Shown here: in pieces, positions 36,301-44,292 of the stretch
Numbering within the stretch: position 1 is the stretch's first letter
Layout: the number at the start of each line of letters is the position of its first letter
From: an uncultured Alphaproteobacteria bacterium
GTDB lineage: Bacteria > Pseudomonadota > Alphaproteobacteria > RF32 > CAG-239
Reading direction: 5' to 3'
DNA: 64,000 nt
Assembly: GCA_947630965.1 (NCBI GenBank)
Contig: CANRJO010000005.1
Coordinates: 1-64,000 of the forward strand
Made by a program: the position numbers and the translations under genes
The notes under the pieces: generated by a model
Told to the model about the DNA's origin: nothing
The model's database searches: none
What the model saw: only the letters and a program-made list of their open reading frames with translations

Positions 36301-37590
36301 GGCCTTGATAGAATAAGTCCAATCAATGTTGTTCACATAATCATAGCCGTCATAAATAACGCCCTTATATGTAACATCTTTCGGACCATCGATGGTTGTT
36401 TCGCCTTCTTTTACTGTCCATTCCCCATAGCCAAAATCAACAACAATGCTACCTTTTTGATAAGTAACAGCATTGTTAACGCCGCTATAAGTATTGGTAA
36501 ACGCATTCGCGTTATTATCAGCATCAGAGGTATAAGTAACCGGTTTTGTTTTAACCGTAAAATTACCATCAATTTTAGAAGTCTCATTACCTTCTGTCAC
36601 ACCATTAGCTGTTGTAACATAAGATGCATTTGTTGTCACGATCCATTTAGCTTCCGGTGCATTAAATACAACGGGAACATTAATGGTTTCCACATTTTCA
36701 CGAACTCTTCCGCTTTCACTCCACTGCTCATACGTCACAACGGTAAAACGTTCTACGTAGGTATTTCCGGAAACCAAAACAAGCTCGCGCTTTGTTTTTT
36801 CCTCATCTACCATATCAGCAATTTTGTGATCGCCTGCTTTGTAAACACGTTGATAAGGAACATTAACGGTATAATTGCTAACCGTTTGTGTTTTTGTCAT
36901 CTCCGTGTTATCATTGCGTGTCAGAGCCACGTTATAAGCCAACACAACGTCATAGACGGTGCTGTCTTCACAACTCAACATCTCATTTAAGGTTGCCTTA
37001 GAAGATTTAGGATCCCACTCAATATTTCTGATTGCCGTAAAGCTCAACTCCTGGTTGGCTGCCGTGCAAATACATTTTTCATATTTCGTAGACGCCTTAA
37101 TTTCTTCACCGGTATTGAGTGTAAAATCAAAGTCTTGCTTCAGAATATTCCGAACAAAATTGGCTTCTTCTTTCGGTTCAACTGTTACTTTACCCTCAAC
37201 GACTCCTTTTTCTTCAAGCATCCCAAGTTGGTTTTCATTGCTCACATACACCACTTCGGGGTGTGCAAACAATGCGTTCAGATCCAAAGATTTTTCAAAA
37301 TGTTCTCTTGAAATCTCTTCCTTTCCGTCTTTAAGCACTCTTTCCCCTTCTACTGTCTGATAAACAGTATAGAGTTCAGCTGTACGCGTATCAAACTCCG
37401 TGTCAAAGTTATATTCTTCAACAACGATGGCAGAATCTCCCTGAGGTGGAACCGGAAAAAGATATTCTTCTTCAATTCCGCCGATTGTGGAGGTATCAGC
37501 ACACGATACAAAGACATTAACCATTACTGCAAAAGCAGCAAAAAAAGCAAACATGTTACCAACATGCAGGCTTACAATCTGTTTGTTCAT
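33367..37590 (-). CDS. Giant repeat-containing lipoprotein (1407 residues)
   Basis: A very long, beta-rich exported protein. The N-terminus has a hydrophobic signal ending VFVSC (Cys 30), followed by ADTSTIGG, like the ADTTEVGG of the paralogue. An N-terminal region (to about residue 300) shared with the paralogue is followed by four tandem units of about 200 residues, each with a YDGYDYVNN-x2-WTYxI core and a GIKERITITTYxxW segment, then the conserved C-terminal part. It resembles a long adhesin stalk with Ig-like units, but I recognise no named domain. A good sigma-70 promoter lies upstream. No Shine-Dalgarno precedes the ATG. Confidence 0.82.
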   Translation of the reverse strand: MNKQIVSLHVGNMFAFFAAFAVMVNVFVSCADTSTIGGIEEEYLFPVPPQGDSAIVVEEYNFDTEFDTRTAELYTVYQTVEGERVLKDGKEEISREHFEKSLDLNALFAHPEVVYVSNENQLGMLEEKGVVEGKVTVEPKEEANFVRNILKQDFDFTLNTGEEIKASTKYEKCICTAANQELSFTAIRNIEWDPKSSKATLNEMLSCEDSTVYDVVLAYNVALTRNDNTEMTKTQTVSNYTVNVPYQRVYKAGDHKIADMVDEEKTKRELVLVSGNTYVERFTVVTYEQWSESGRVRENVETINVPVVFNAPEAKWIVTTNASYVTTANGVTEGNETSKIDGNFTVKTKPVTYTSDADNNANAFTNTYSGVNNAVTYQKGSIVVDFGYGEWTVKEGETTIDGPKDVTYKGVIYDGYDYVNNIDWTYSIKADKYAAENNEISKPAQANATILIAKVADEKLADKVRDVKREIITDGTGIKERITITTYEQWRDAGEQNEVTEMREFPILFNAPGKKRVITTSSVYTTKPQSQSDGNETSATKGSWTVKTKSFSYVSKADNGVTPFTNTYEGSSSAIVYTKGEIKLEFDYGEWTVREVKTTIDGPRDVTYEGIVYDGYDYVNNINWTYSIAADKYATENNKVSNSEKAEVTILIAKAEKADDVKIADRLGSVKREIVSDNSGIKERITITTYEEWRDAGKQKEVTDMREFPIVFNAPGKKQVITTSAAYQTVRQGMIDGAETSARESNWTVRTKPFTYSSKADNGADMFMNTYQGSSSAIVYTKGDIKVEFDYGTWQISEGRTTIDPSGEVNYNGQNYDRYDYVNNINWTYSIAADPYAVNAEVNKTAKAEVTILIAKEEVEQKLTDKVGSVTREIVPDNSGVKERITITTYQEDENGQRGKEETETREFPIVFKAPGKATVITTSADYTTTTQGTSGEKETSRTDGHWTIKTKSFNYSSKADNHGIRPFTNTYEASSSSVVFEKGSARVELAYGSWNIKEGTTTISDPKDVFYSGRNYDGYDYVNNVNWTYTIPRDAYVQGSETSQKAKAEVQILIEKVEEDKLLSKKGVNVKHEILDDTRDRFTWDEVETWSVGGTKTTQKEWIRYRHFNEPSKQKVYTNSKNYSTQAGTSKTIQDKESVVNGVKVTTRYMSYTAQSNNGNKSFDNVYTYDFQKGVYTDKDNMYTLTFDFPEWTINENGTEVSSSSTKDGDYAVWTHTHRINHTYKVNSNTYPKSAQALTDIYILDIAKNLPASWGDVLGIQVTAVPADDVDGQYEKHAFCLRTTNGAVAIVINREQALPTIGEITKGHFVKGNFFNASYNSAFFTTDRNHHELPVGVWAPAVGKDEYGGVAYYYKNDNVANVEGVDLNFWTNWHNGRTVKVNGYSSKLENGVLTLTAPNGESLRLH
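34200..36700 (-). repeat. Four tandem units of about 600 bp inside the giant lipoprotein gene
   Basis: The segment encoding DYVNN-x2-WTY recurs at about 34510, 35110, 35715 and 36310, a period of nearly 600 bp (200 residues). Units share long near-identical stretches (for example the sequence for GKKxVITTS and SSSAIVYTKG) but differ in detail, so the expansion is not brand new. The single unit of the smaller paralogue lies at about 31965. Confidence 0.85.
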
Positions 37591-37637
37591 AATTTAATAA
37601 AAATATAGGTTATACAATAATTTCTTTTCACATCTTA

Positions 37638-37666
37638 TTTATACCACATTTTTAAGTGCCTTGCAA
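37638..37666 (-). promoter_or_regulatory. Sigma-70-like promoter of the giant lipoprotein gene
   Basis: On the minus strand TTGCAA (37661-37666) and TATAAA (37638-37643) are 17 bases apart, with TGG preceding the -10, as in the paralogue. Confidence 0.72.
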
Positions 37667-37776
37667 CAAAAAAAAGCAAATTGGACGTATTTTTTGTTAT
37701 TTTGTCCACGAGGCTAAAAAAAGCTTGAAAAAGCAAGAAAAATTTTATAGGAATAGAAAAAAGAAAAGGAAAATCC

Positions 37777-38559
37777 ATGAAAATTTTTTATTGCGGAGAT
37801 ATTGTCGGCAGAGCCGGACGCGAAGCAGCACTCAAAAATATTCCGGTTTTGAAAAAAGAAAAAAGCCTTGATGTGGTTTTAGCAAATGCTGAAAATGCAG
37901 CACATGGCTTTGGTTTAACCCCCGGAATTTGTCGCGATTTGTTTCAAGCGGGCGTTGATGCTATTTTAACGGGCAACCACATTTGGGATCAAAGAGAAAT
38001 TTTGCCTTATTTGGACGAGCTTAAAAATGTTGTCCGACCACTCAATTATCCCCCTTCAACATTGGGACATGGTTTTTATGTAATGGAGTTACCAAATGGC
38101 AAAAAGCTTGTCATCACCCAAGTTTTAGGCCGTGTTTTTATGGAATCGGCAGATTGCCCCGTACAAGCGCTTGAGAAATTGCTTTCAACGTATCATTTAA
38201 GTGCCGATACCGTCATTTTTGTGGATATTCACGCTGAAGCAACAGCAGAGAAGCTTTCTTTGGGTTTTTATCTAGATGGACGTGTTTCCGCCGTGGCAGG
38301 CACACACACACATGTTCAAACCGCCGATGAACGCGTTTTGCCAAAGGGCACGGCATACATCACCGATGTCGGCATGTGCGGGGTTGAAAACTCGGTTTTA
38401 GGCTTTGACCCAAAAGCCCCCATTGAACGCTTAAAGCGCCATTACCCTTATGAACGCCTCACGCCGGCAAGCGGCGAAGGCGTCCTTCGCGGCATCATCA
38501 TTGAAACAGATGATAAAACAGGGCTTGCGCTACATATTGAACGCGTCCGTTGTGGTTAA
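37777..38559 (+). CDS. ymdB: YmdB family metallophosphoesterase
   Basis: A 260-residue phosphodiesterase of the TIGR00282 (YmdB) family, known to cleave cyclic nucleotide 2',3'-/3',5'-bonds. The dinuclear metal ligands are in FYCGDIVGRAGR at the N-terminus, NAENAAHGFGLTP, TGNHIWDQREI, then DIHAEATAEK and AGTHTHVQTADERVLP. It has no signal peptide. AAAAGGAAAA precedes the ATG. In Bacillus YmdB influences biofilm and motility; the role in this lineage is unknown. A gene on the opposite strand of the upstream region is not needed. Confidence 0.93.
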   Translation: MKIFYCGDIVGRAGREAALKNIPVLKKEKSLDVVLANAENAAHGFGLTPGICRDLFQAGVDAILTGNHIWDQREILPYLDELKNVVRPLNYPPSTLGHGFYVMELPNGKKLVITQVLGRVFMESADCPVQALEKLLSTYHLSADTVIFVDIHAEATAEKLSLGFYLDGRVSAVAGTHTHVQTADERVLPKGTAYITDVGMCGVENSVLGFDPKAPIERLKRHYPYERLTPASGEGVLRGIIIETDDKTGLALHIERVRCG

Positions 38560-38563
38560 CCCC

Positions 38564-39169
38564 TCAAAGGTCGCTGATAACAGATAATGATATAATCTCA
38601 TCCGGATCTAAAACCAAACCGTTGGCTCCGCCACCTTTTTTAATGGCATCAACATGTTCCATGCCGCTCACAACCTGCCCCCAAACGGTATATTGACCGT
38701 CAAGCCACGGACAATCAGCATAGCAGATAAAAAACTGGCTGTCTGCCGAGTCGGGGTCCATTGCGCGTGCCATAGAAACGGTGCCACGCTTATGCGGATG
38801 CGTATTAAACTCAGCTCTTAACTTTTTGCCGCTACCGCCTGTGCCATTACCGTACGGACAACCAGTTTGTGCCATAAAGCCTTCAATAACCCGATGAAAT
38901 TTCAGCCCGTTATAAAAGCCGCTTTTAACCAAATTTTTAATCCGTGCCACATGGTTTGGCGCCGCATCGGCAAACATTTCAATCACGACATCGCCATCTT
39001 TAAGCTTCAAGAGCAAAGCATTTTCCGGATCTTTCACATCATAACTGTGCTTAATTTTTTTGGCGCGTGTTTCACTAACGCCGATTTTTTTGGTTTCTTC
39101 CGCCGATAACTTCTTAGTTTCAGCATGTCCTAAATTTTTTGTTTCAGTACTTTTTAACAGTTCAGCCAT
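38564..39169 (-). CDS. Peptidyl-prolyl cis-trans isomerase, cyclophilin type, with repeat-like N-terminal extension
   Basis: A 201-residue cyclophilin. The catalytic core from about residue 48 includes FHRVIEGFMAQTGCPYGNGTGG, the FNTHPHKRGTVSMARAMDPDSADSQFFI stretch and the C-terminal WLDGQYTVWGQVVSGM. There is no signal peptide, so it is cytoplasmic. The first 40 residues are unusual: ETKNLGHA-ETKKLSAE-ETKKIGVS-ETRAKK, a short tandem Glu-Thr-Lys repeat. GGGA precedes the ATG at 39169; an earlier in-frame start adds five residues without a signal. A protein-folding role is expected. Confidence 0.9.
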   Translation of the reverse strand: MAELLKSTETKNLGHAETKKLSAEETKKIGVSETRAKKIKHSYDVKDPENALLLKLKDGDVVIEMFADAAPNHVARIKNLVKSGFYNGLKFHRVIEGFMAQTGCPYGNGTGGSGKKLRAEFNTHPHKRGTVSMARAMDPDSADSQFFICYADCPWLDGQYTVWGQVVSGMEHVDAIKKGGGANGLVLDPDEIISLSVISDL

Positions 39170-39205
39170 AGATTTCCCTTTCAAATATGTATGTTATAAC
39201 TTTAT

Positions 39206-40159
39206 TTAGGTTTGTGAGAGCACAAAATCAACCCTTTCTTCAGGTGTCAGACCCGCGGGATATGTTTCATCAATTTTTTGAAGCCGCCCGATCAAACCCT
39301 TGCCGTTTGCAATCTGAATAGCAAGCCCCGGACGAGCATTTAACTCCAACATCATCGGACCATGTGTTTTATCAAGCACAATATCTGCGCCCAAATAGCC
39401 AAGCCCCGTCATTTCAAAGGCTTTAGCGCCAATGAGTAAATGTTCGCGCCAAAACGGAACCTGCAGTGTTTTAAGATCGGCTTTTGTATCAGGATGAAAG
39501 CTTATCGGCTTATTATACATAACTGCTTGCAAGGTTTTACCATCATGCACATCAAGCCCAACGCCCACAGCGCCTTGGTGCAAATTAGCGCGCCCTGCTG
39601 ATTGTCTGGTGGCAAGGCGCATCATTGCCATGGCAGGGTAGCCCTTATAAACAATAATACGTACATCAGGCACCCCCTGATAGCTGAAATTTTGAAAAGC
39701 ATCGCTGAAATGCACCATTTCTTCAATAACGGCGGTATCATATTGCCCGCCCAAGCTGTAAAGACCGCTTAAAATATTGGAAATATGCTGATACACATCA
39801 TGAAAATTCAAAATTTTGTGCGATGCTGTCTCAAAAACATCTTCATTCCAGTGCGTAATCACCAAAACGCCTTTACCACCACTGCCATGCGCCGGCTTAA
39901 TCACAAAACTTTTATGCCCCTTAACGAGCTGCTGAAAATTTCTGACCTCATGCTGAAATTCAATAATACCAATCAGCTGCGGTGTACTAATACCTATTTT
40001 TTCCGCCAACATCTTGGTTTGAACCTTATCATCCACAAGCGGATAAAGCCGCCTGACGTTATTTTTGGAAATAATGTCATAATTGCGCGCATTCATCCCT
40101 AAAATGCCTTCTGCCCGAAGGTCTTTTGGTCGCGCTATACCTTTGAGCAAATTCCACAT
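39206..40159 (-). CDS. Alpha-L-glutamate ligase-like ATP-grasp protein (RimK-related)
   Basis: A 317-residue ATP-grasp enzyme of the family described as alpha-L-glutamate ligase homologues (TIGR02291-like). N-terminal GILGMNARNYDIIS and the ATP-binding stretches SFVIKPAHGSGGKGVLVI and GYLGADIVLDKTHGPMMLELNARPGL are clear, so an amide ligase reaction with ATP is expected; the acceptor is unknown. It starts one base after the inactive-transglutaminase gene's stop, and the retropepsin-like lipoprotein is upstream. These three genes form a recurrent conserved module in Proteobacteria. Confidence 0.9.
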   Translation of the reverse strand: MWNLLKGIARPKDLRAEGILGMNARNYDIISKNNVRRLYPLVDDKVQTKMLAEKIGISTPQLIGIIEFQHEVRNFQQLVKGHKSFVIKPAHGSGGKGVLVITHWNEDVFETASHKILNFHDVYQHISNILSGLYSLGGQYDTAVIEEMVHFSDAFQNFSYQGVPDVRIIVYKGYPAMAMMRLATRQSAGRANLHQGAVGVGLDVHDGKTLQAVMYNKPISFHPDTKADLKTLQVPFWREHLLIGAKAFEMTGLGYLGADIVLDKTHGPMMLELNARPGLAIQIANGKGLIGRLQKIDETYPAGLTPEERVDFVLSQT

Positions 40160-40160
40160 T

Positions 40161-41693
40161 TTATTTTCCTTTTGAAAGCGGATAAAAGCGTTTGAGTTCC
40201 GTCAGGCGATACCCCGTATAAGTGCCCAAAAGCATCACCGTAAACAAAATAACCAGATTAATCTCGTTAAAAGCAAACATCACATGGCGGATTTCTTCAC
40301 TTGCCACCACAAAATAAGTCACAATGGCGGTAAACATACTATAAATAATTTCTTTAATGGTATTCATAGGCCCTTCTTCTTCCCAAATAATGGAAGCACG
40401 CTCAATAATCCACGCCGTAATAATAATCGGGAAGAACACCGCCGATGCCGCAACCGCAATATCCAACCTATAGCCGATAACCGTCAAACCTTGCATAATC
40501 AAAATCACAAAAATCACAACGGAAGCAATTCTAGGCACCAAAAGCAAATTAAGCTTTGAAAGCATCAAGCGCAACAAAAGCCCCAACGTCAAAATAAGCG
40601 TAAAACAAACAATGCCCTCAAAAAAGCCTGTCTGTACAAGCGAAAGAGCAATCAACATCGGCGTAAAAGTACCCATAGTAGAAAGCCCAACAACATTACG
40701 CATTAAAACCGTAATAAGAATGGCAAGCGGAAAGATCATCAACCATTTTAAGGTGTTTTGTGCCAAAAGCGGCAAGGAATAAATGGAATATTCGTAAGCA
40801 GATTCCAAATCATTGATTTTTGCGCGATGCCCCGCCATTTTAAACGTAGATGTGGCAGATTTTAAGGCCGAAAACCGAACACGAGACTCCGCTCCGCCCG
40901 AAACATCTAAAAGCGACTTTCCGCCCCGTTGAAACACCATAAAGTTTTTAGGTAGGCCATCTTTCCCTGAATAAATATCATACAAGCGCCACTTATCGCC
41001 ATCATAAGACTCAAGCATCAAATCCGGCAAAGATTCCTGCTTACCTTCCTCCAAGCGAACACCGCGCGCCATACGTGCCGGCACGCCTTTAAATGCCAAC
41101 AGCTCAATCATCTTCATAACACGCTGTTTTTCATTAAGTTCTTCAGGTAAAAAGGCATTTAAAGAGGCATCTAAGGGTTGCTGATTAAACAGCGCAATCA
41201 GCTTTTGAGGCAACCGACCTTCAAAAGCTTCCGCCGCCGCCCAAATATCTTCCGCCTGTTGTGTCATTTCTTCATCATATACCGGTTTTTCAAGCTGTGG
41301 CTTTGTCGGATCGGCAAGCTTACCGCGCGAATCCTCATTATCATAAACTTTAAGACGATAATAAATATTTTGAACTTTTTCCTTGGCGGGAGAAGAAAGC
41401 ACAAGCCTTTTGCCGTCTTGAGATTTTTTAACATCATACCCTTTAGCGGAAACATCTTCATTCAGAATTTTATATTCAGCGCTTTCTTGCGGAATTCCGA
41501 AGGAAACTTCAATCGGCCCACCCGTTGGCACAAACTGGATATGCGCATCAATACGCCACACGTTTGTAGAAGCGTGCGGATGCAAACCAAACCCCCAATA
41601 CCTGATTTTATAATATGCACAAACGCCTGTCCACACAAGGGAGAGCAAAAGACAAAGCGTTAAAACTTTACGTACAGAGAATAATTTTTTCAT
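40161..41693 (-). CDS. Inactive transglutaminase fused to 7TM domain
   Basis: A 510-residue membrane protein. The N-terminal anchor (about residues 8-27) is followed by a periplasmic domain with the transglutaminase-like fold around residues 160-280, in which I see no convincing Cys-His-Asp triad; the last 200 residues hold seven hydrophobic helices. This matches the protein pair of domains annotated as 'inactive transglutaminase with TM' plus '7TM' in databases. It stands between the retropepsin-like lipoprotein and the ATP-grasp ligase. The order suggests an envelope system in which the ligase product or a periplasmic peptide is handled. Confidence 0.88.
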   Translation of the reverse strand: MKKLFSVRKVLTLCLLLSLVWTGVCAYYKIRYWGFGLHPHASTNVWRIDAHIQFVPTGGPIEVSFGIPQESAEYKILNEDVSAKGYDVKKSQDGKRLVLSSPAKEKVQNIYYRLKVYDNEDSRGKLADPTKPQLEKPVYDEEMTQQAEDIWAAAEAFEGRLPQKLIALFNQQPLDASLNAFLPEELNEKQRVMKMIELLAFKGVPARMARGVRLEEGKQESLPDLMLESYDGDKWRLYDIYSGKDGLPKNFMVFQRGGKSLLDVSGGAESRVRFSALKSATSTFKMAGHRAKINDLESAYEYSIYSLPLLAQNTLKWLMIFPLAILITVLMRNVVGLSTMGTFTPMLIALSLVQTGFFEGIVCFTLILTLGLLLRLMLSKLNLLLVPRIASVVIFVILIMQGLTVIGYRLDIAVAASAVFFPIIITAWIIERASIIWEEEGPMNTIKEIIYSMFTAIVTYFVVASEEIRHVMFAFNEINLVILFTVMLLGTYTGYRLTELKRFYPLSKGK

Positions 41694-41707
41694 GTTAAAG
41701 TCCTATG

Positions 41708-42247
41708 TTATTTTAATGTCATGGATCTTGCGGGATCAACAATCGCCCGTCCGTTTAAAATATTGCGCCCGATTAAAACCTGATAATCAAAATCTTTGCG
41801 GTCAACAAGTGTAAAATCAGCCTTTAAGGTCTGACCTGCAAACTTCACATCAAGGTTAACAACTAGACGATGCTCTTTTTGATGAACGCGTTTAATGCGC
41901 GTTTGACGCACCAAAGGTTTTTCAAACACGTTTTCTTCGCCTGTTTTTCTGTTTTTAACCTTAAAACTCACCCATTTTTCGCCATCACGCTCAAATTTCT
42001 TAATATCTGTTGCATCCAATGCTGAAACGGCAGCCCCCGTATCCACTCTTGCCGCAAAAGAAGCTTTCATGGGCAACATATAAATTGGTTCTACCGCACC
42101 AATAATTTTTAAGTTTGTTTTATGTGTTGTATCTGTTTTTTGTGAAGGCGGCACCACCGCGGGCACCACATTTTCCTTTTTACTCAAAGCACAACCAGAA
42201 AGCACCAAAACGGCGCAAAACAGCGCAAATATAACAAATGTCTTCAT
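41708..42247 (-). CDS. Retropepsin-like (RimK/LysX-associated) protease, lipoprotein
   Basis: A 179-residue member of the family often annotated as ATP-dependent zinc protease. The signal peptide MKTFVIFALFCAVLVLSGC has a good lipobox (Cys 19). The active-site motif RVDTGAAVSAL is a classical aspartic retropepsin-like DTGA, and VLIGRNIL is the second family motif, so an aspartic protease anchored to a membrane facing the periplasm is the more likely reading. It is the first gene of the three-gene module with the 7TM protein and the ATP-grasp enzyme. Confidence 0.88.
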   Translation of the reverse strand: MKTFVIFALFCAVLVLSGCALSKKENVVPAVVPPSQKTDTTHKTNLKIIGAVEPIYMLPMKASFAARVDTGAAVSALDATDIKKFERDGEKWVSFKVKNRKTGEENVFEKPLVRQTRIKRVHQKEHRLVVNLDVKFAGQTLKADFTLVDRKDFDYQVLIGRNILNGRAIVDPARSMTLK

Positions 42248-42325
42248 TTTTTCTTCCTTTTCAACTTTTTCTTTTTACCCTAATCAAACGCAAGTTGCAA
42301 AGAAAAATACCAACTTAACCCAAAA

Positions 42326-42354
42326 AAAACAGCCGTTAAAAAACGGCTGTTTAA
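42326..42354 (-). terminator. Intrinsic terminator downstream of the porin gene
   Basis: AACAGCCGTT and AACGGCTGTT pair around a short A-loop, and on the minus strand a T-run follows. It lies between the porin stop and the next gene. Confidence 0.82.
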
Positions 42355-42367
42355 CTTGGTTTTAATT

Positions 42368-43507
42368 TTAGAGGAAAAGTGTTAAACGAAGCGAAAAGAC
42401 CTCCGCATAATCAGAGTTCTGGTTTAACGCCGGATGAATGTAAAATTGAACATCTGGCGTTAATGTTGCCCATTTTGAAAAGCCCCAAGCCCAATACGCT
42501 TCCACAACCTGCTCAGCGTCATGTTCTAAAGGTTCCCCAACCGCTGTTTCATTAACTTTATTATACGCATATGCAAGCCCGATTTGGTCTAAATCGTTGC
42601 GCTCAAGCGGGTTAAGCCACACCATACCACCTGACCACGATTGATCAATGGTATCCTGATGCCCTGAAACACCATTAACACGGGCAAAAACGTTAAATTT
42701 CTCGCCGATATTTTGAGAAAGGTTCAAAGACCAACCGTTGGTTGTCTGCGGTTGTTCTTTCACCGCCGGCTGATTGTAAACAAGAACGGAAAATTGCGCA
42801 TCGCCAAGCTTGTTTGTCGGGGCATATTGAACTTGTCCAAAAGTGGTGTAATGCTTATCATCTAAATGATTAACCCGTACGCTTGTGGCGTCAACATTTG
42901 TGGCATCTTGCGCACCGAGCGCAAAGCTCCAATCGCCTTTGGGCGTGGCCTGAACATACGCACCCACAGCTGCTGTGGGGTAGGTTGATGAGGGGTTTTG
43001 CGAAAGCGCATAGTTGATAAAGTTCACCTGTTGGTTAGAGTTATACGCTGAGCCGTCAAAGTTATAAATCGGGAATTGCCCCAAGCCTAAAGTCAGCCAT
43101 TTCCAATCGCCGCCAAATTGCCAAGTATAATAAAACTCATCAAATTCGTTGGTTTTATCGTTATAATCGTTGATATCCGAAACAACGCCCATGCGGTTGC
43201 CCACATCCGCGGCATCGTGATGACCGTAACGCACCAGCGTGTAAGCAAAATTCAAAGCACCCGTACCATATTCATTATTGAAATTTGTCCACGTAAAATA
43301 AGGGTAAACATAAGCCTGAAATGCGTTATATTTCCCGCTTGGCGCCCCACGTTGTGGCATAAAAGTTGTAGTCACACCATAATCAAACCCATAATTTTTA
43401 TTCAGCCAATATTTAAACATGGAATAGTCTGTTCCAAGGCTTTTCGCCTGCACGGCAGAGCTTACACTCATAGCTGCCAAAATAGTTAAAATGCCAATTT
43501 TTTTCAT
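42368..43507 (-). CDS. Carbohydrate-selective porin family (OprB-like) outer-membrane protein
   Basis: A 379-residue outer-membrane beta-barrel. A signal peptide ends at VQAK (residue 21). Alternating amphipathic strands and frequent aromatic residues follow (for example WLTLGLGQFPIYNFDG and FSVLVYNQPA). The C-terminus ends FSLRLTLFL, close to the aromatic/hydrophobic barrel-end signal recognised by BAM. The pattern of WLNPLERNDLDQIGLAYAYN resembles OprB-family porins. Substrate unknown. AAGGAG precedes the ATG, and a terminator follows, so it is a single-gene unit. Confidence 0.82.
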   Translation of the reverse strand: MKKIGILTILAAMSVSSAVQAKSLGTDYSMFKYWLNKNYGFDYGVTTTFMPQRGAPSGKYNAFQAYVYPYFTWTNFNNEYGTGALNFAYTLVRYGHHDAADVGNRMGVVSDINDYNDKTNEFDEFYYTWQFGGDWKWLTLGLGQFPIYNFDGSAYNSNQQVNFINYALSQNPSSTYPTAAVGAYVQATPKGDWSFALGAQDATNVDATSVRVNHLDDKHYTTFGQVQYAPTNKLGDAQFSVLVYNQPAVKEQPQTTNGWSLNLSQNIGEKFNVFARVNGVSGHQDTIDQSWSGGMVWLNPLERNDLDQIGLAYAYNKVNETAVGEPLEHDAEQVVEAYWAWGFSKWATLTPDVQFYIHPALNQNSDYAEVFSLRLTLFL

Positions 43508-43598
43508 AGTTATGCTCCTTATATGTTAAAAAAATTTTCCTTGATATAATGGCTGTTTTTTAAAAATAAAGAGTAAGTGCAAAGTCTGATAAAAAAAC

Positions 43599-43627
43599 TT
43601 GCGTCAATGAGGGCTTTTTTGTAAACT
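43599..43627 (+). promoter_or_regulatory. Sigma-70-like promoter of the ruvAB operon
   Basis: TTGCGT (43599-43604) and TAAACT (43622-43627) are 17 bases apart, 30 bases before the ruvA start. Confidence 0.6.
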
Positions 43628-43656
43628 AAAACACAATGAATTGAGAAAGGTTGAAA

Positions 43657-44289
43657 ATGATTGCAAAATTACGCGGCATTATGGATACAATTTATGAAGA
43701 TAGTTGCATTATAGACGTACAAGGCGTGGGCTATTTGGTTTTTGCCTCATCTAAAACGCTTGGCAAGCTCATCAAAGGGGCTGAAATTTCGCTTTTGATT
43801 GAAACGGTGGTGCGTGAAGATAGCATTTCGCTTTATGGCTTTTATGACGCTTGGGAAAAAGAATGGTTTAACACACTGACCAAAGTTCAGGGCGTTGGGG
43901 CAAAAGTGTGCTTGAGCATTTTATCAGCTTTAACGCCGGCGCAATTGGCGCAAGCTGTTTCCGCGCAAGATAAAAGCTCGTTTTTACGCGCCTCGGGTGT
44001 CGGACCAAAGTTGGCGGCGCGCCTTGTAACAGAGCTTAAAGACAAGATTGTGGTTATCCCCGGCGCTGATGTTTCACTTTCTGATGTCGCCAATTCCGAT
44101 GCCACACCGATAACGCCCATAAGCGAGGATTCGCCTGTTGAAGATATTATCTCTGCGCTTGTTAACTTGGGGTATCAACGCCTTGAGGCTTATAAAACCG
44201 CCTCAAAAGTTTATGCCGCAAATGCCGACAAGCCCGTAAGCGAGCTTATTCGCCTTTCGTTAAAAGAGTTTGCCAAGAAGGATTTTTAA
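43657..44289 (+). CDS. ruvA: Holliday junction branch migration protein RuvA
   Basis: Binds four-way junctions and loads the RuvB helicase. The 210-residue protein has the OB-fold start MIAKLRGIMDT, then the two HhH motifs (FNTLTKVQGVGAKVCLSILSAL and SFLRASGVGPKLAARLVTELKDKI) and a C-terminal domain III (DIISALVNLGYQRLEAYKTA) that contacts RuvB. I use the ATG at 43657, with AGAAAGG upstream, rather than the earlier TTG. It lies three bases before ruvB. RuvC is not in the window. Confidence 0.96.
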   Translation: MIAKLRGIMDTIYEDSCIIDVQGVGYLVFASSKTLGKLIKGAEISLLIETVVREDSISLYGFYDAWEKEWFNTLTKVQGVGAKVCLSILSALTPAQLAQAVSAQDKSSFLRASGVGPKLAARLVTELKDKIVVIPGADVSLSDVANSDATPITPISEDSPVEDIISALVNLGYQRLEAYKTASKVYAANADKPVSELIRLSLKEFAKKDF

Positions 44290-44292
44290 GCC

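Noticed and set aside
35998-36990. 330-codon plus-strand open frame opposite the giant lipoprotein gene
   Set aside because: It lies wholly inside the repeat-bearing gene on the other strand. Its residues are what the reverse of the repeats would give, with no signal peptide, domain or ribosome-binding site.
37656-37871. Plus-strand open frame ahead of ymdB
   Set aside because: It overlaps the ymdB start in another frame and the promoter of the giant lipoprotein gene; the residues are low complexity and basic.
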